Shown here piece by piece: positions 52,607 through 61,247 of a DNA stretch of 64,000 nucleotides. Numbering within the stretch: position 1 is the stretch's first letter; the number at the start of each line of letters is the position of its first letter. The position numbers and the translations under genes are program-made. The stretch comes from Algicola sagamiensis DSM 14643 (lineage in GTDB: Bacteria; Pseudomonadota; Gammaproteobacteria; Enterobacterales; Alteromonadaceae). The notes under the pieces were generated by a model that ran no database searches, was not told the origin of the DNA, and worked only from the letters and a program-made list of their open reading frames with translations. The stretch is from positions 1 to 64,000 of the forward strand of contig NZ_KB894508.1 in the NCBI RefSeq assembly GCF_000374485.1, given 5' to 3'.

Positions 52607-53812
52607 TTAATCAGGTTCTTCCTTTTCAAAGACTCTTCTTAAAAACAAAAGCAAGTCGCTATGCTCCTCACTAAAAGCAGAAAAGCTCAAAGCGGGAGGT
52701 ATCTGATATGTAGCATAATTAACACTTTTTGATTTTTGCATGACCTCCGTAATCGATATAATTTTGCAAGGTTCGTTATGTTCTATGAAGTCCTTGTATT
52801 TCGCCACCGTTTGGCGTGTGAGCTTAGAAATTCTTGCTATGGCTACATAGGTCAGTTTCTTTCCTTGAGTCCTAAGATTCGCGCAGGCGGCCCTGATTTT
52901 TGATACTGTGCTTTTTTGGCGTTCTTTATGTGTCCTGGTTGCTGCGAGGCTCTGCCGTTCATTTAAAGGCAATGATTTATTCAGGCTCATAGCACCTACA
53001 TGACATCGACCAGTACCGTGATAGTTATCCCACGTCCACCGTGAAATGCTTTTAACGGTTGCCATCATCTGGGAATATGTAAGGTCCTGTGGAAAGCCTC
53101 GTTTACTGAAATTATTCTTATTCTCAGCAAAGGCCTGAACCATTGAATGGAAGTGCTCAAACGTGCCATTGTCACGCAATTCATTTACGATTGAGTATGC
53201 ATAGTAGCGAGCCTCTTCAAACAAAAGACAATGCCTGGAATGTGAGTTACCTTCTATGTCTGGTCCCCTACTCCATCGTGGTTTTTCTTCAAGATCTACA
53301 TAATCAGCCAATTCGCCAAGCGAATATTCGATATTGTGAATTTCTGTAGTGCTCCACCAAGGATGTCCTGGTGTTTTTGCAACTGGTCCACTATATGACG
53401 CGTCAGCCCGTAACTTTCGAGCCATTGCTTCATAAATAGCTTTTTTGTAGCGTATGGGGTGTGCACGGGCTCTGAGAGAAGTACAGACAGGCTTAATTGC
53501 ATAGAAAAGATGCGAGCTACCCTCATTCCTGTTCATTACAATCAGATTTGGTGCTGGTAGCCCAGCCTCTTCCCATATCCAAGGGTTGTCATGGTCCAAG
53601 TCAAAAATGAGCCAAGATTCCATTCCTGGTCGATTAACCTGCATGTATGGATGTTTTGTGGCAAGATCTCTAGGGAGAGATAGACGTGCTGTTTTATCGT
53701 CACTACATCTGGGATAATAGGCAGCTTCTGTATAAACGCGATTAAGCGCGGTCCCAGCCTTGTAATATCTATCTTGTTGCATCCTTGTCCTGCTCTTTAC
53801 AGGACATTGCAA
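52607..53812 (-). CDS. ColE2-like replication initiator (Replicase family)
   Basis: 401 residues. The N-terminal primase-like part has the Replicase-family blocks WLIFDLDHDNPWIWEEAGLP and SSHLFYAIKP. A PriCT-type domain (about 205-275; RHCLLFEEARYYAYSIV through SISRWTW) and a C-terminal helix-turn-helix (about 305-340; TYVAIARISKLTRQTVAKY) follow. ColE2 Rep makes its own primer at its origin. This is the second replicon of the window. Start may be the first Met or Met 11. Upstream lies a probable antisense RNA that would control it. Confidence 0.88.
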   Translation of the reverse strand: MQCPVKSRTRMQQDRYYKAGTALNRVYTEAAYYPRCSDDKTARLSLPRDLATKHPYMQVNRPGMESWLIFDLDHDNPWIWEEAGLPAPNLIVMNRNEGSSHLFYAIKPVCTSLRARAHPIRYKKAIYEAMARKLRADASYSGPVAKTPGHPWWSTTEIHNIEYSLGELADYVDLEEKPRWSRGPDIEGNSHSRHCLLFEEARYYAYSIVNELRDNGTFEHFHSMVQAFAENKNNFSKRGFPQDLTYSQMMATVKSISRWTWDNYHGTGRCHVGAMSLNKSLPLNERQSLAATRTHKERQKSTVSKIRAACANLRTQGKKLTYVAIARISKLTRQTVAKYKDFIEHNEPCKIISITEVMQKSKSVNYATYQIPPALSFSAFSEEHSDLLLFLRRVFEKEEPD

Positions 53813-53948
53813 AAACCTTTTTTATAACCTGGTTTGGTATGTCCATACTCTGTTCTTATTCTTATCAAAGCATTAAGTTTTTCTGTATAAAAACTCTTTC
53901 GTTGCTTGTGTCATTGACCTAAAGACAAGAGATGGCTAAAATCCCGAG

Positions 53949-54087
53949 TGTTGTAACTGGATCTTAATGGAAATTAAGCCTTAGCATCTTTTCTTTAGAT
54001 TCATTCAAACGCTAGGTCTAATCTGGCCGGATAATACGCTAGCGTTGGCATTTGTGTAAGGAAGCCTCTCTATTTGAGGCTTTTTTG
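53949..54087 (+). ncRNA. probable antisense RNA controlling the ColE2-like rep
   Basis: A plus-strand promoter with TTGACC (53914-53919), a 17-bp spacer and TAAAAT (53937-53942) points away from rep and reads through its leader. About 140 bp on is a strong terminator: AGCCTC, 7-nt loop, GAGGCT, then TTTTTT (54063-54086). In ColE2-type plasmids an antisense RNA against the rep leader sets copy number, and this transcript has the right place and direction. Start position is estimated. Confidence 0.6.
54063..54087 (+). terminator. terminator of the antisense RNA
   Basis: Stem AGCCTC/GAGGCT with loop TCTATTT and a T-run. Typical intrinsic terminator, plus strand. Confidence 0.8.
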
Positions 54088-54169
54088 CATTCTTATTTCT
54101 AAGTTAGATTCCTTTAAAGTTCCGGGAATTAATCATTTTTTCAGGATCTTACATTGATCTACACTAAGA

Positions 54170-54343
54170 TCAATTACTCGAAACAGATCTTTTTTCGTCT
54201 CTTACTCTCATTGCTACTCTTAATACAGCTGGACTTTCAATGTCTGGTTGAGCCGATAGCAACTGCTTTTCCGATAGAATTCGAACATTTTTCAGCTGGT
54301 CAAACTGTTTGGCAATTTGGTACAGTTGACGAGAATCATCCAT
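54170..54343 (-). CDS. small protein, unknown
   Basis: 57 residues from the ATG at 54343, with AAGGAG 8 bases upstream. Helical. Overlaps the stop of the preceding gene by 8 bases, so it is the last gene of the parAB operon. Not recognised. Confidence 0.5.
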   Translation of the reverse strand: MDDSRQLYQIAKQFDQLKNVRILSEKQLLSAQPDIESPAVLRVAMRVRDEKRSVSSN

Positions 54344-54638
54344 CTGAACTTCTCCTTTTAAGATTTGGATGATACAACAAGAACTCCTTTTGTTTTCTTG
54401 GGGACTTCCCTCTGTTTTCATGTGTCAAACGTTGTCTGAAGTATCTTAATCCACCTACCTCGACTATGACTCCAGATTTCACGTCACCCAGCATTGATAA
54501 GCATGCAATTGCTTTATCTCTAAATTCATCAAAATCTATTTCCTTGTCCTTTGGAACAAACATTGGAATTGTGCTTAAGACTTTTCCATCCTCAATAGCA
54601 GCCCAATGTTTCCCAAAATCTATTTCTTCACTAGACAT
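54336..54638 (-). CDS. small protein in the parAB operon, unknown
   Basis: 100 residues, 9 bp after parB. Mixed sequence with a basic C-terminus (LTHENRGKSPRKQKEFLLYH). Probably co-transcribed with parAB; partition accessory role possible but not shown. Confidence 0.55.
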   Translation of the reverse strand: MSSEEIDFGKHWAAIEDGKVLSTIPMFVPKDKEIDFDEFRDKAIACLSMLGDVKSGVIVEVGGLRYFRQRLTHENRGKSPRKQKEFLLYHPNLKRRSSDG

Positions 54639-54647
54639 AAAAACCTC

Positions 54648-55727
54648 TTAGGATAACTCAATTAACTCAGCTGCTAGCTCTTGAAGCGCTTCAGAAGTTA
54701 AAAGAAATCTATGTTCGTTATGATTTTTTATTACCACAAGCTCAGCTGCGCCATTTTCTCTCTGCTCGACAAAAATAGAGTTGATATACTCAACATTTTT
54801 ATCAGTATTATTGGAAGAGGGCTCATTTTCCTCTGGAAGAGAAAGAGATTCATCCTGCTGCGTTGCAATGGATTTTTCTACCACCCCATCGACAGCCTGA
54901 TTGCTACTTTCCATAATGGGTTGTGTTTCGTTTTTAGACGTTTTTTCGATATCTGCATCTGACTGGCCAATATCTTGAATTGCCTTTCTGATTGAACCGC
55001 CCAGTGTACCTTTATTCAACTCATTAATGATCTTCTTGGTTTCATCGGGATGATTTTTTAAAGAAGAAGTGAGCTTATATAATGACTCTACATCTTGAAT
55101 AACGTCTTTTCTTGAAAGGTCTTGGATCTCTTCAGGTGCTGATAAAAGTGATAAATGTTTTGAAAGCTGGCCTTTGCTGATTCTCAAAGCTTCTTGTGCA
55201 TATGCTCTATCGTGTCCAATTTCCTTAGCAAAATCGACTACTCTTTTATAGCCCTCAGCTTTCTCTATCGCTGATAGCTTTTCTCGTTGTGTATTTTCAT
55301 CTAACTGAGCAATGACTTTCTGAAGCTGTGTTTCGAGTGAATCGTCAACCTCCTTTCGAATTACAGCATCGATTTGGAAATCAGCTGATATTTCTGACAT
55401 CGCTCTCCATCTACGCTCCCCAGCTATAATTTTGTACTTACCAGCATCATCCAAAGTAACAAGAATAGGCTGAAGCTGTCCGAGGCTTAAGATACTATCC
55501 TTTAGTGATTGCAATGCCTCTTCTTCAAAAACTTTTCTAGGTTGGTCCGGGTCAGGGTAAAACATTTCTGGAGAACCGGATATGAAACGTCCCTCTGATT
55601 GTGCAGCCTTAATTTCTTCAGCAATATTTGGTTCGTGTAAATCAGAAAAGTCATCTTTAGCCGGTCTTAACGTCTTCTCTGCTCTACTTTTTCTATGTTG
55701 TTTGAATTTATCTTTTAAAGCAGACAT
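54648..55727 (-). CDS. parB: ParB, plasmid partition protein
   Basis: 359 residues from the ATG at 55727, which shares a base with the parA stop (TAATG). It has PDPDQPRKVFEEEALQ, the IAGERRWRAMSEI box and a helix-turn-helix around AQEALRISKGQLSKHLSLLS. ParB binds centromere sites and stimulates ParA. A serine/acid-rich linker (about 265-320) precedes a C-terminal dimerisation part. parS sites were not identified. Confidence 0.93.
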   Translation of the reverse strand: MSALKDKFKQHRKSRAEKTLRPAKDDFSDLHEPNIAEEIKAAQSEGRFISGSPEMFYPDPDQPRKVFEEEALQSLKDSILSLGQLQPILVTLDDAGKYKIIAGERRWRAMSEISADFQIDAVIRKEVDDSLETQLQKVIAQLDENTQREKLSAIEKAEGYKRVVDFAKEIGHDRAYAQEALRISKGQLSKHLSLLSAPEEIQDLSRKDVIQDVESLYKLTSSLKNHPDETKKIINELNKGTLGGSIRKAIQDIGQSDADIEKTSKNETQPIMESSNQAVDGVVEKSIATQQDESLSLPEENEPSSNNTDKNVEYINSIFVEQRENGAAELVVIKNHNEHRFLLTSEALQELAAELIELS

Positions 55728-56527
55728 TATCTTCCCGCTCCCATGGCTACAAGGCACTCATCTGTTAATTCCTCAAACCGTTTTGCAAGTTCACTTTTTG
55801 GAGCATATTCCTGAATTGTTTTCTGAAATGTTCTTGCTTCTACCGCAGTTTTTCGACTATACGGAATCACCGTATCAAAAATCTTATCATGCTCTTCTCT
55901 AATTACACTTTCAAAATGTTGCTCAACAACAATTTTACGTTTGTGTCGTGCGTAAATCACAATACCTAAAAGATCTAATCTTGTGTTGACTCTTCTTTTT
56001 ATTTTCTTAATGGATTGTTTCTGTTCTTCTATTCCACGAAGACCGCTTGCTGTTAACTCAGTTGGAATTAATACGTAATCAGCAGAAGAAAGCGCAGCAG
56101 TTTGAAATATAGTTGCAGAGGGAGGGCAATCAATAAAGATGTAGTCATATTGTCCAGAAAAGAAATCCAGTTTATCCATAAACTCACAAATCATATCAAA
56201 CTCTGAATTAGTTCCTGATTCAGCAAGGTGCTTTGAAGCACCGATTAGATAGAAGTTCTTCTTGATCTCAATCGGTTCCGGGATTTCACCCTCTAGATAT
56301 AACAGGCATGAATTACAGCTTCCTGGCTTTGTCCTATTTTTTTCATGCTTAATCACTTTCTTGATCTGTTCACTGTTAATAAGTGCATCAGTCAAACTGG
56401 CTTGAGGATCATTATCTATCACCAGTACTTTTTTGCCCTTTTCCGCGATACGTTGTGCTAAGTTATCTGTCGTTGTTGTTTTACCAACCCCACCTTTTTG
56501 GTTTGCGACAGCTATTATCTTTCCCAT
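55727..56527 (-). CDS. parA: ParA, partition ATPase
   Basis: 266 residues with a deviant Walker A NQKGGVGKTTT (about 9-19), Walker A' region VIDNDPQASLTDAL and Walker B IFIDCPPS. It lacks a long N-terminal DNA-binding domain, so it is a small ParA (type Ib-like). Coupled to parB by one-base overlap. Its leader has a short version of the GCACCTC...GGGG element at 56528-56570. Confidence 0.94.
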   Translation of the reverse strand: MGKIIAVANQKGGVGKTTTTDNLAQRIAEKGKKVLVIDNDPQASLTDALINSEQIKKVIKHEKNRTKPGSCNSCLLYLEGEIPEPIEIKKNFYLIGASKHLAESGTNSEFDMICEFMDKLDFFSGQYDYIFIDCPPSATIFQTAALSSADYVLIPTELTASGLRGIEEQKQSIKKIKRRVNTRLDLLGIVIYARHKRKIVVEQHFESVIREEHDKIFDTVIPYSRKTAVEARTFQKTIQEYAPKSELAKRFEELTDECLVAMGAGR

Positions 56528-56570
56528 AATTTATCCTCTTTAATAGCCCCTTTTCGAGGTGCATTGTTCT
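56528..56570 (-). promoter_or_regulatory. partial radC-like leader before parA
   Basis: On the minus strand, TGCACCTCGAAAAGGGGC, then a further RBS and the parA ATG. It is the proximal hairpin of the leaders at 57.4-59.2 kb, without their long upstream stem, and is set some 20 bases further from the start codon. Confidence 0.4.
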
Positions 56571-56627
56571 ATCAAAACATTAGTTTAGCATGAAAAATCA
56601 AAATGACAAATCTTGATTATCAAAATA

Positions 56628-56957
56628 TCATATCATGATTGTGGACTTGAAGTATTTTATCTGCTTATTTTTATAATTTTGATAATTAAAAGATTCTGAG
56701 GTTATCACCTTCGATTCTAATAACTTTTGATACATAGGATCAACCATATTTTTCTTATTGATCAGGTTTAGGTAGTGTTTTTCCATTGTTTTTCGACACC
56801 AAATGAATTGAGAGTCACGTAAATGAAACCGTTTACCTTTTATGACAGTGAAACATTGGAGTTGATGTCCCTGAGAGTGTGACTCATAGCAAGCTGATAT
56901 GAATTCGGTAAAGTTATGGATGAGAAAACTTCTGTTTGAAAGTTGCACTTCAAGCAT
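56628..56957 (-). CDS. protein of unknown function
   Basis: 109 residues, basic C-terminus (NYKNKQIKYFKSTIM). No family or clear ribosome site seen. The region after parA in other plasmids often holds small unknown genes. Confidence 0.5.
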   Translation of the reverse strand: MLEVQLSNRSFLIHNFTEFISACYESHSQGHQLQCFTVIKGKRFHLRDSQFIWCRKTMEKHYLNLINKKNMVDPMYQKLLESKVITSESFNYQNYKNKQIKYFKSTIMI

Positions 56958-57093
56958 CTTGGTTCTCTGAAGCTTTATTGAGTGGAGTTTATTCTAGCAG
57001 TATGACTAAAAATATATACTGGAATTAACAAGGAAAGATTGAAGCCACCCTTAAGGGTGGCTTTAAGATATATATCTAGAAAGATAAATACCA

Positions 57094-57426
57094 TTAGTAC
57101 TCACTGGGCAATAGAAACGTAGTAAAAGCTCCATCAGCGTCAGTGATAACCCAGACGACTTCAGAAAAGTTTTCAAGGCTAAGTCGATAAGAAGACACTA
57201 CTCGCCCATGACTATTAATAGCAAGGGACTCGTAATTGAGTTGGATATCATCCTCACTGATTTCTCCAAAGTCACCATGAACGTGTCTAAAGAGTAATTC
57301 AGCAAAAGGTTCCAAACCATGTTCCTGTACTTGTTTTCCAACTAAACGTGAAAAAACAATCGCACCTGGATCAAAAAGTGGTAGTTGAGAATTAACCACT
57401 TCTACTATTCGAGTGATGTTTTCCAT
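57094..57426 (-). CDS. unknown protein behind a structured leader
   Basis: 110 residues, mixed alpha/beta, beta-rich C-terminus (SYRLSLENFSEVVWVITDADGAFTTF). No family recognised. It has a full copy of the shared leader, in common with ardC and the methylase-like gene, which suggests a role in the DNA-entry phase. Confidence 0.65.
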   Translation of the reverse strand: MENITRIVEVVNSQLPLFDPGAIVFSRLVGKQVQEHGLEPFAELLFRHVHGDFGEISEDDIQLNYESLAINSHGRVVSSYRLSLENFSEVVWVITDADGAFTTFLLPSEY

Positions 57427-57525
57427 AATAGCCCCTATATTTAAAAGTTGAGGCGCACTTTGCTGGCAACTGTCAGCAAAGTGCTACCAGTTGCCCCAAG
57501 TTCCGAATTTAAAAATTCACCTTGG
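57427..57525 (-). ncRNA. structured leader, radC-motif-like (copy 2)
   Basis: Three parts. Distal hairpin CCAAG...CTTGG with GAATTT/AAATTC (57496-57525). Central perfect 11-bp stem GCACTTTGCTG/CAGCAAAGTGC (57455-57465 with 57474-57484). Proximal GCGCCTC...GGGGC sequence just before the start codon. Same design as copies at 58.0 and 59.1 kb, with unrelated stem sequence. Confidence 0.6.
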
Positions 57526-57552
57526 TATTAAAGTTGAACAGATAGATGAGTA

Positions 57553-58002
57553 TCAAGCAAACGTAATCAAATCATAGCGCTCGAATTGTTCCATCATTTT
57601 ATTGAATGTTGGAACCGCACGAACCGCACGCATGAGATCTTGTATTTGTTCGACCTTATCATCAAAAGGTGCGAGATTTTTCCACTGCTTAGGCAGTGTC
57701 AAAATCTCGGCAGCTTTATCAAGAACTAATTGATTAATTAGTTGAGGTATATCGTCATGTGCTCTAATAGAAATAATCAAATCATTTCTTTGAAACATAT
57801 ATGCATGATGATTAAACTCATCGATCAACCCAAGCATACTAATCAAAGTATGTTTCTCAGTAACTTCCTTTCTGAGTTTGTCACAAGAAAACCAACTTCT
57901 CGGTGTATTCGAAAAAAGGTCTCTCACAATTTCAAATGCAAGTTCAGAAAGTGCAGCTTGCTCACGTTGTTGAACAGCTAACTCAAATGATTGTTCATTC
58001 AT
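57553..58002 (-). CDS. unknown protein behind a structured leader
   Basis: 149 residues, largely helical. No motif recognised. Shares the leader design with ardC. Confidence 0.65.
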   Translation of the reverse strand: MNEQSFELAVQQREQAALSELAFEIVRDLFSNTPRSWFSCDKLRKEVTEKHTLISMLGLIDEFNHHAYMFQRNDLIISIRAHDDIPQLINQLVLDKAAEILTLPKQWKNLAPFDDKVEQIQDLMRAVRAVPTFNKMMEQFERYDLITFA

Positions 58003-58115
58003 TTTATAAACCCCTATTCAGAGGTGCATAACACTGGTAATGAAACCAGCGTATACACTGGTTTCATTACAATAGTGTTGTCTCAAGTACCGAGTTTTAT
58101 AAACTCACCTTGAGA
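58003..58115 (-). ncRNA. structured leader, radC-motif-like (copy 3)
   Basis: Distal hairpin CTCAAG...CTTGAG enclosing GAGTTT/AAACTC (58082-58114). Central perfect 13-bp stem (58037-58049 with 58058-58070) with apical loop CGTATACA. Proximal GCACCTC...GGGGTT before the ATG. The apical loop is nearly identical to copy 4 although the stems differ. Confidence 0.65.
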
Positions 58116-58265
58116 TAAAAACATTCTATCATAATCGATCGGAATGACAATAAAATCGTTGATATTATAGGATTTTTTGAATGGTATTGAGAGGAAGGGA
58201 ATTTATGTTATTCCCTTACAAGTATTGATGATTTTACGAAAGAAAGGTTGTAATTTAAACGAACC

Positions 58266-58619
58266 CTATGCAAGGACATAAGAGTTGAGTTCAAGAGAAA
58301 GAGAAACTCTCTTAAAACCAATGTTTTTACCCCAGGCAAACGCTCTTTCTAAGTTTGCAAAATTCCTATGCTCTTTGCGCTGAGTGTGAATGGGTCGCAG
58401 CTGATTTCGTATTTTGGCATAAAGATAATACTGGTTGATGATGACTATTTTATCTTTATCATCTTTCTCTGTTCTCTTACCCGGTCTTTTGCTCTTTTTC
58501 CCTTCGAAAATCCTATGCTCTAAAACTAAGCTACAGGATATACCCTCCCGAATGAGGACTTTTACTTCGTTTTCTGTAATTGGTTCAGCATTATCAAGAT
58601 TTGCAGCTTCTTGAGACAT
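58266..58619 (-). CDS. basic protein, unknown
   Basis: 117 residues with a basic centre (EGKKSKRPGKRTEKDDKDK). No leader of the shared type. Not recognised. Confidence 0.55.
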   Translation of the reverse strand: MSQEAANLDNAEPITENEVKVLIREGISCSLVLEHRIFEGKKSKRPGKRTEKDDKDKIVIINQYYLYAKIRNQLRPIHTQRKEHRNFANLERAFAWGKNIGFKRVSLSLELNSYVLA

Positions 58620-58639
58620 TCGTAATACCTAGAATAAGA

Positions 58640-58657
58640 AAGCCGTGTACTACACGG
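58640..58657 (-). terminator. terminator
   Basis: GCCGTGT/ACACGGC stem with short loop. On the minus strand it has T-rich flanks (TTTTTT before, TTTCTT after). It lies between minus-strand genes at 58890 and 58266. Confidence 0.55.
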
Positions 58658-58889
58658 CTTAAAAAATTTGTTTCAGACAAACTAAAAATTAATTTTTTAT
58701 TTGCTGTTTCGATCACTCAATCGAGCAACTTGGTATTTTACGATAGCATAACATTAGTATCGTTGATAAGTCGAATTATGGATTTGTGATGAAAGTTACC
58801 GATGACAACAACAAAAGGTAGGAAATATTGAAGTACCAGAGAAGAGTAACACCAAAAGTGTTAACTCTAACTCTGATACTGAATGGAAG

Positions 58890-59099
58890 TTAAATCGCTA
58901 AATCAAGCTCTTTTAATACTCCCATTTCTTGGTGATGAAGCAAAAGCTCTATCAACTGATTGTACTGTTCAAGTCCTTCTAAAGAGTCTACTCGAAATGC
59001 AATGACATCATTGTTTCGCCTATCACGAATTGCGACGTCAATATCACCGACAATAAAGACTTCTTCTACAGAAAACCAACCAATTTTCACTTCACTCAT
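58890..59099 (-). CDS. small protein behind a structured leader, unknown
   Basis: 69 residues, acidic, mixed alpha/beta (IGWFSVEEVFIVGDIDVAIR, then a long helix). Full shared leader upstream. Confidence 0.6.
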   Translation of the reverse strand: MSEVKIGWFSVEEVFIVGDIDVAIRDRRNNDVIAFRVDSLEGLEQYNQLIELLLHHQEMGVLKELDLAI

Positions 59100-59239
59100 A
59101 TTAACCCCTGAATATTGCCGAGGTGCGCTACACTGATCTTAAAATCAGCGTATGCACTGATTTTAAGATTGTGCTGTAAGTGCCAGTTAAGAAATTAACC
59201 ACCTTACTATTTCAAGTACCGAGAAAAACTCACCTTGAA
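59100..59239 (-). ncRNA. structured leader, radC-motif-like (copy 4)
   Basis: Distal hairpin TTCAAG...CTTGAA (59211-59239). Central perfect 13-bp stem ATCTTAAAATCAG/CTGATTTTAAGAT (59136-59148 with 59157-59169) with apical loop CGTATGCA. Proximal GCGCACCTC...GGGGTT before the ATG. Strong covariation with copy 3. Confidence 0.65.
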
Positions 59240-59354
59240 TGGTGTTTATTTTATATTATTCAGTGAGTTAAATCAAAGCTATTGTCAGAAATAACGAGTA
59301 ACTTGTTGCTTGTTATTTTGGCGAAATGGAGGCAATTGTTAAAGAAAAAGTTGG

Positions 59355-59585
59355 TCACTTCTCAGTATCAAGTGTGCTCTTCAACTTAAAATAAATAAAG
59401 CCATAAAACGCTACCAAAAAGCCAATTACATTTTCAAGAAATAAATTCATAAAAAAGTACGACAAAGGAGCAACAATTAGAAAAGCAATAAGACTAAAAA
59501 CCACCAAAAAAAAAAGACGAGCCAAACCTTTTTTGAACTTCTGAATTATTGTATCTACAGAATCAAATTTAATTTTCATCTTCAA
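59355..59585 (-). CDS. small membrane protein, unknown
   Basis: 76 residues with two membrane segments (about 18-45 and 50-68). Last of a three-gene unit; overlaps the previous gene by 17 bases. Confidence 0.55.
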   Translation of the reverse strand: MKMKIKFDSVDTIIQKFKKGLARLFFLVVFSLIAFLIVAPLSYFFMNLFLENVIGFLVAFYGFIYFKLKSTLDTEK

Positions 59586-59814
59586 TTCCCTTAAGCCTAG
59601 CTGACTTGATCCCTAGCTCTGATAAATACTTGAAAAGATGATTGGCTGTTTTAATTGTTCTGATCCTTCCTCGCTGGGTATACAAGGCGTATATCATCCC
59701 TTCGATAAGGATATACATATGAAACCCACCCTTCACCACTTGTATTTCTACATCCGGTTCAGTAACTCTGAGAATTTTTGTAAGTTCAGTATGTTTTAAA
59801 GGTATTTTTTCCAT
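59569..59814 (-). CDS. small protein resembling ParC-type partition-associated proteins
   Basis: 81 residues. The central pattern YALYTQRGRIRTIKTANHLFKYLSELGI resembles short plasmid proteins annotated as ParC-family partition-associated (typical YTxRGxxRxFKTLDxLxxYLxELGI). Resemblance is from memory and moderate. Second gene of a three-gene unit. Confidence 0.5.
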   Translation of the reverse strand: MEKIPLKHTELTKILRVTEPDVEIQVVKGGFHMYILIEGMIYALYTQRGRIRTIKTANHLFKYLSELGIKSARLKGIEDEN

Positions 59815-59816
59815 CG

Positions 59817-60101
59817 TTAATATCCACTGATTTTATTGAGCTCTGCTGAAACCGTTAGTATTGAATGTGCATTTTTATTCTCTACAGCAAACTCTGATAT
59901 TTTTTTTAACAAGAGATCAACTTGTAAATTTGCTAGATCAAGAATCCAAGGATACTTAATGCATAGTTCTGAATGGCTTTCGAGCTTTTTAATCGCAAGA
60001 TTTAAGTCATGAAGCTTTACTGTTAAATCATCGAAGGAGATATCATGAGGAACCGTTGAACTAATCTCTGTGATAAACCTTTCAAGCTGCTCTGAATTCA
60101 T
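59817..60101 (-). CDS. small helical protein, unknown
   Basis: 94 residues, all helical, leucine-rich. First gene of the three-gene unit 60101 to 59355. Not recognised. Confidence 0.5.
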   Translation of the reverse strand: MNSEQLERFITEISSTVPHDISFDDLTVKLHDLNLAIKKLESHSELCIKYPWILDLANLQVDLLLKKISEFAVENKNAHSILTVSAELNKISGY

Positions 60102-60390
60102 TTAATACCAATCTTTTGAATAGAAAAACCAAACATTATTAAACTTTCAAAATATATTATTATGAAACTCAATAAAAGTATATATGATTTTCTTAAATAG
60201 ATATAAACTAAGGGCGCTGCCCTCGCGCAACGCAAGTGATCCCCCATTCTTCCGCGCCTAGCTTGTGCAGAATGGGTGGTTCCCCCTCACTTGCATTTTG
60301 CTACCCCGACCTTCGCCAGGTGGTCAGAGGTCATGGCAGGAAAAGACTGCACATAACCTCTTTAACCGATTTTAGGAGTATTCTGTATCC
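60102..60390. other. region with a GC-rich cruciform before the duplicated gene
   Basis: AT-rich at first, then a GC-richer block 60211-60330 that holds an inverted repeat: GCAAGTGA (60232-60239) with TCACTTGC (60287-60294), and within it CCCATTCT (60243-60250) with AGAATGGG (60269-60276). Similar GC-rich hairpins are found only at 19.4-20.1 kb. It may be an imported fragment upstream of copy 2 of the duplicated gene. Confidence 0.45.
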
Positions 60391-61164
60391 ATGCGTCAAA
60401 AAATGAATCAAAGAAGCCACGCTCTACTAGGAGCACGAGAACGCGCTCACCAAGAACTGAAAACCATTAAAGCGTCAGCTGCTCGCATTGAAAGCATTTT
60501 AACAACACAAGGCACCGACCTCTGCCCACAGCTGGAAATGGCTCAATTTCAACACCTGGCATCCCTACAAAAGCGGATCGACTCTGAACTGTGGCGCAGT
60601 GTTTTTCATGAGATGAACCTGCTCCGAGTGCTCGCGCCAGCGCACCTGCAACAGCTGAATCAATGGATGGATGATGAAGCTGTCCCAGACTTCAATAAAA
60701 CACGGCTCAACCAGGTATTCGCGACTTTTGCTCCTATCCCAGAAAAACAGCTCCGGTGTTTGGCCATCCAACGGGTATTCACCTTACTTCTGGATTGGGA
60801 TGGAGATGAAAATGCAAACGTAGAGAAAGTCCCTGAGCGGATTGAACTAAAGGATCCATTTTTTGAATTAAATGGAGCCATTAAACTCAAGTTGCATGTA
60901 CGAACGCTGCTGGATGACCTCGACCGGCTATTGCGGGAGATTTACCAACTTGAGAGAAGCAAACTATCAGATCGACTGGATGCGTTCTTCCAGGAAGACT
61001 TTCAGATCCAGTTAAAGGAAATTGGTATAACGATTGAGTCAAAAAAATTGAAGTCATTGGCCATTTCCTTTGACCGGGAGACTCGGATACTGCTGGAAAA
61101 AGCTATTCAAGATGCGCCAGAGTATATGGCACTAGATATCGGAAGTGTTTTAAATCAACTCTAA
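60391..61164 (+). CDS. duplicated plasmid protein, possibly DUF4942-like (copy 2)
   Basis: 257 residues, almost identical to the product of 31320-32201 from about residue 10 to 250. The C-terminus is shorter and different (IGSVLNQL). AGGAG lies 14 bases before the first ATG, closer to the usual distance for the in-frame start at 60403 is not needed. It lies in the opposite orientation to copy 1, making a 29-kb-spaced inverted repeat. Function unknown. Confidence 0.75.
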   Translation: MRQKMNQRSHALLGARERAHQELKTIKASAARIESILTTQGTDLCPQLEMAQFQHLASLQKRIDSELWRSVFHEMNLLRVLAPAHLQQLNQWMDDEAVPDFNKTRLNQVFATFAPIPEKQLRCLAIQRVFTLLLDWDGDENANVEKVPERIELKDPFFELNGAIKLKLHVRTLLDDLDRLLREIYQLERSKLSDRLDAFFQEDFQIQLKEIGITIESKKLKSLAISFDRETRILLEKAIQDAPEYMALDIGSVLNQL

Positions 61165-61167
61165 ATG

Positions 61168-61201
61168 AAAGCCTACAAACCAATTAAGGTTTGTAGGCTT
61201 T
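61168..61201. terminator. bidirectional terminator
   Basis: Perfect 14-bp arms (AAAGCCTACAAACC and GGTTTGTAGGCTTT), 6-nt loop, between convergent genes. A and T at both ends. Confidence 0.85.
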
Positions 61202-61247
61202 ATTGATTAGATACCAGCCGAAAATATAGGCCACTCTAAGCAACTTA

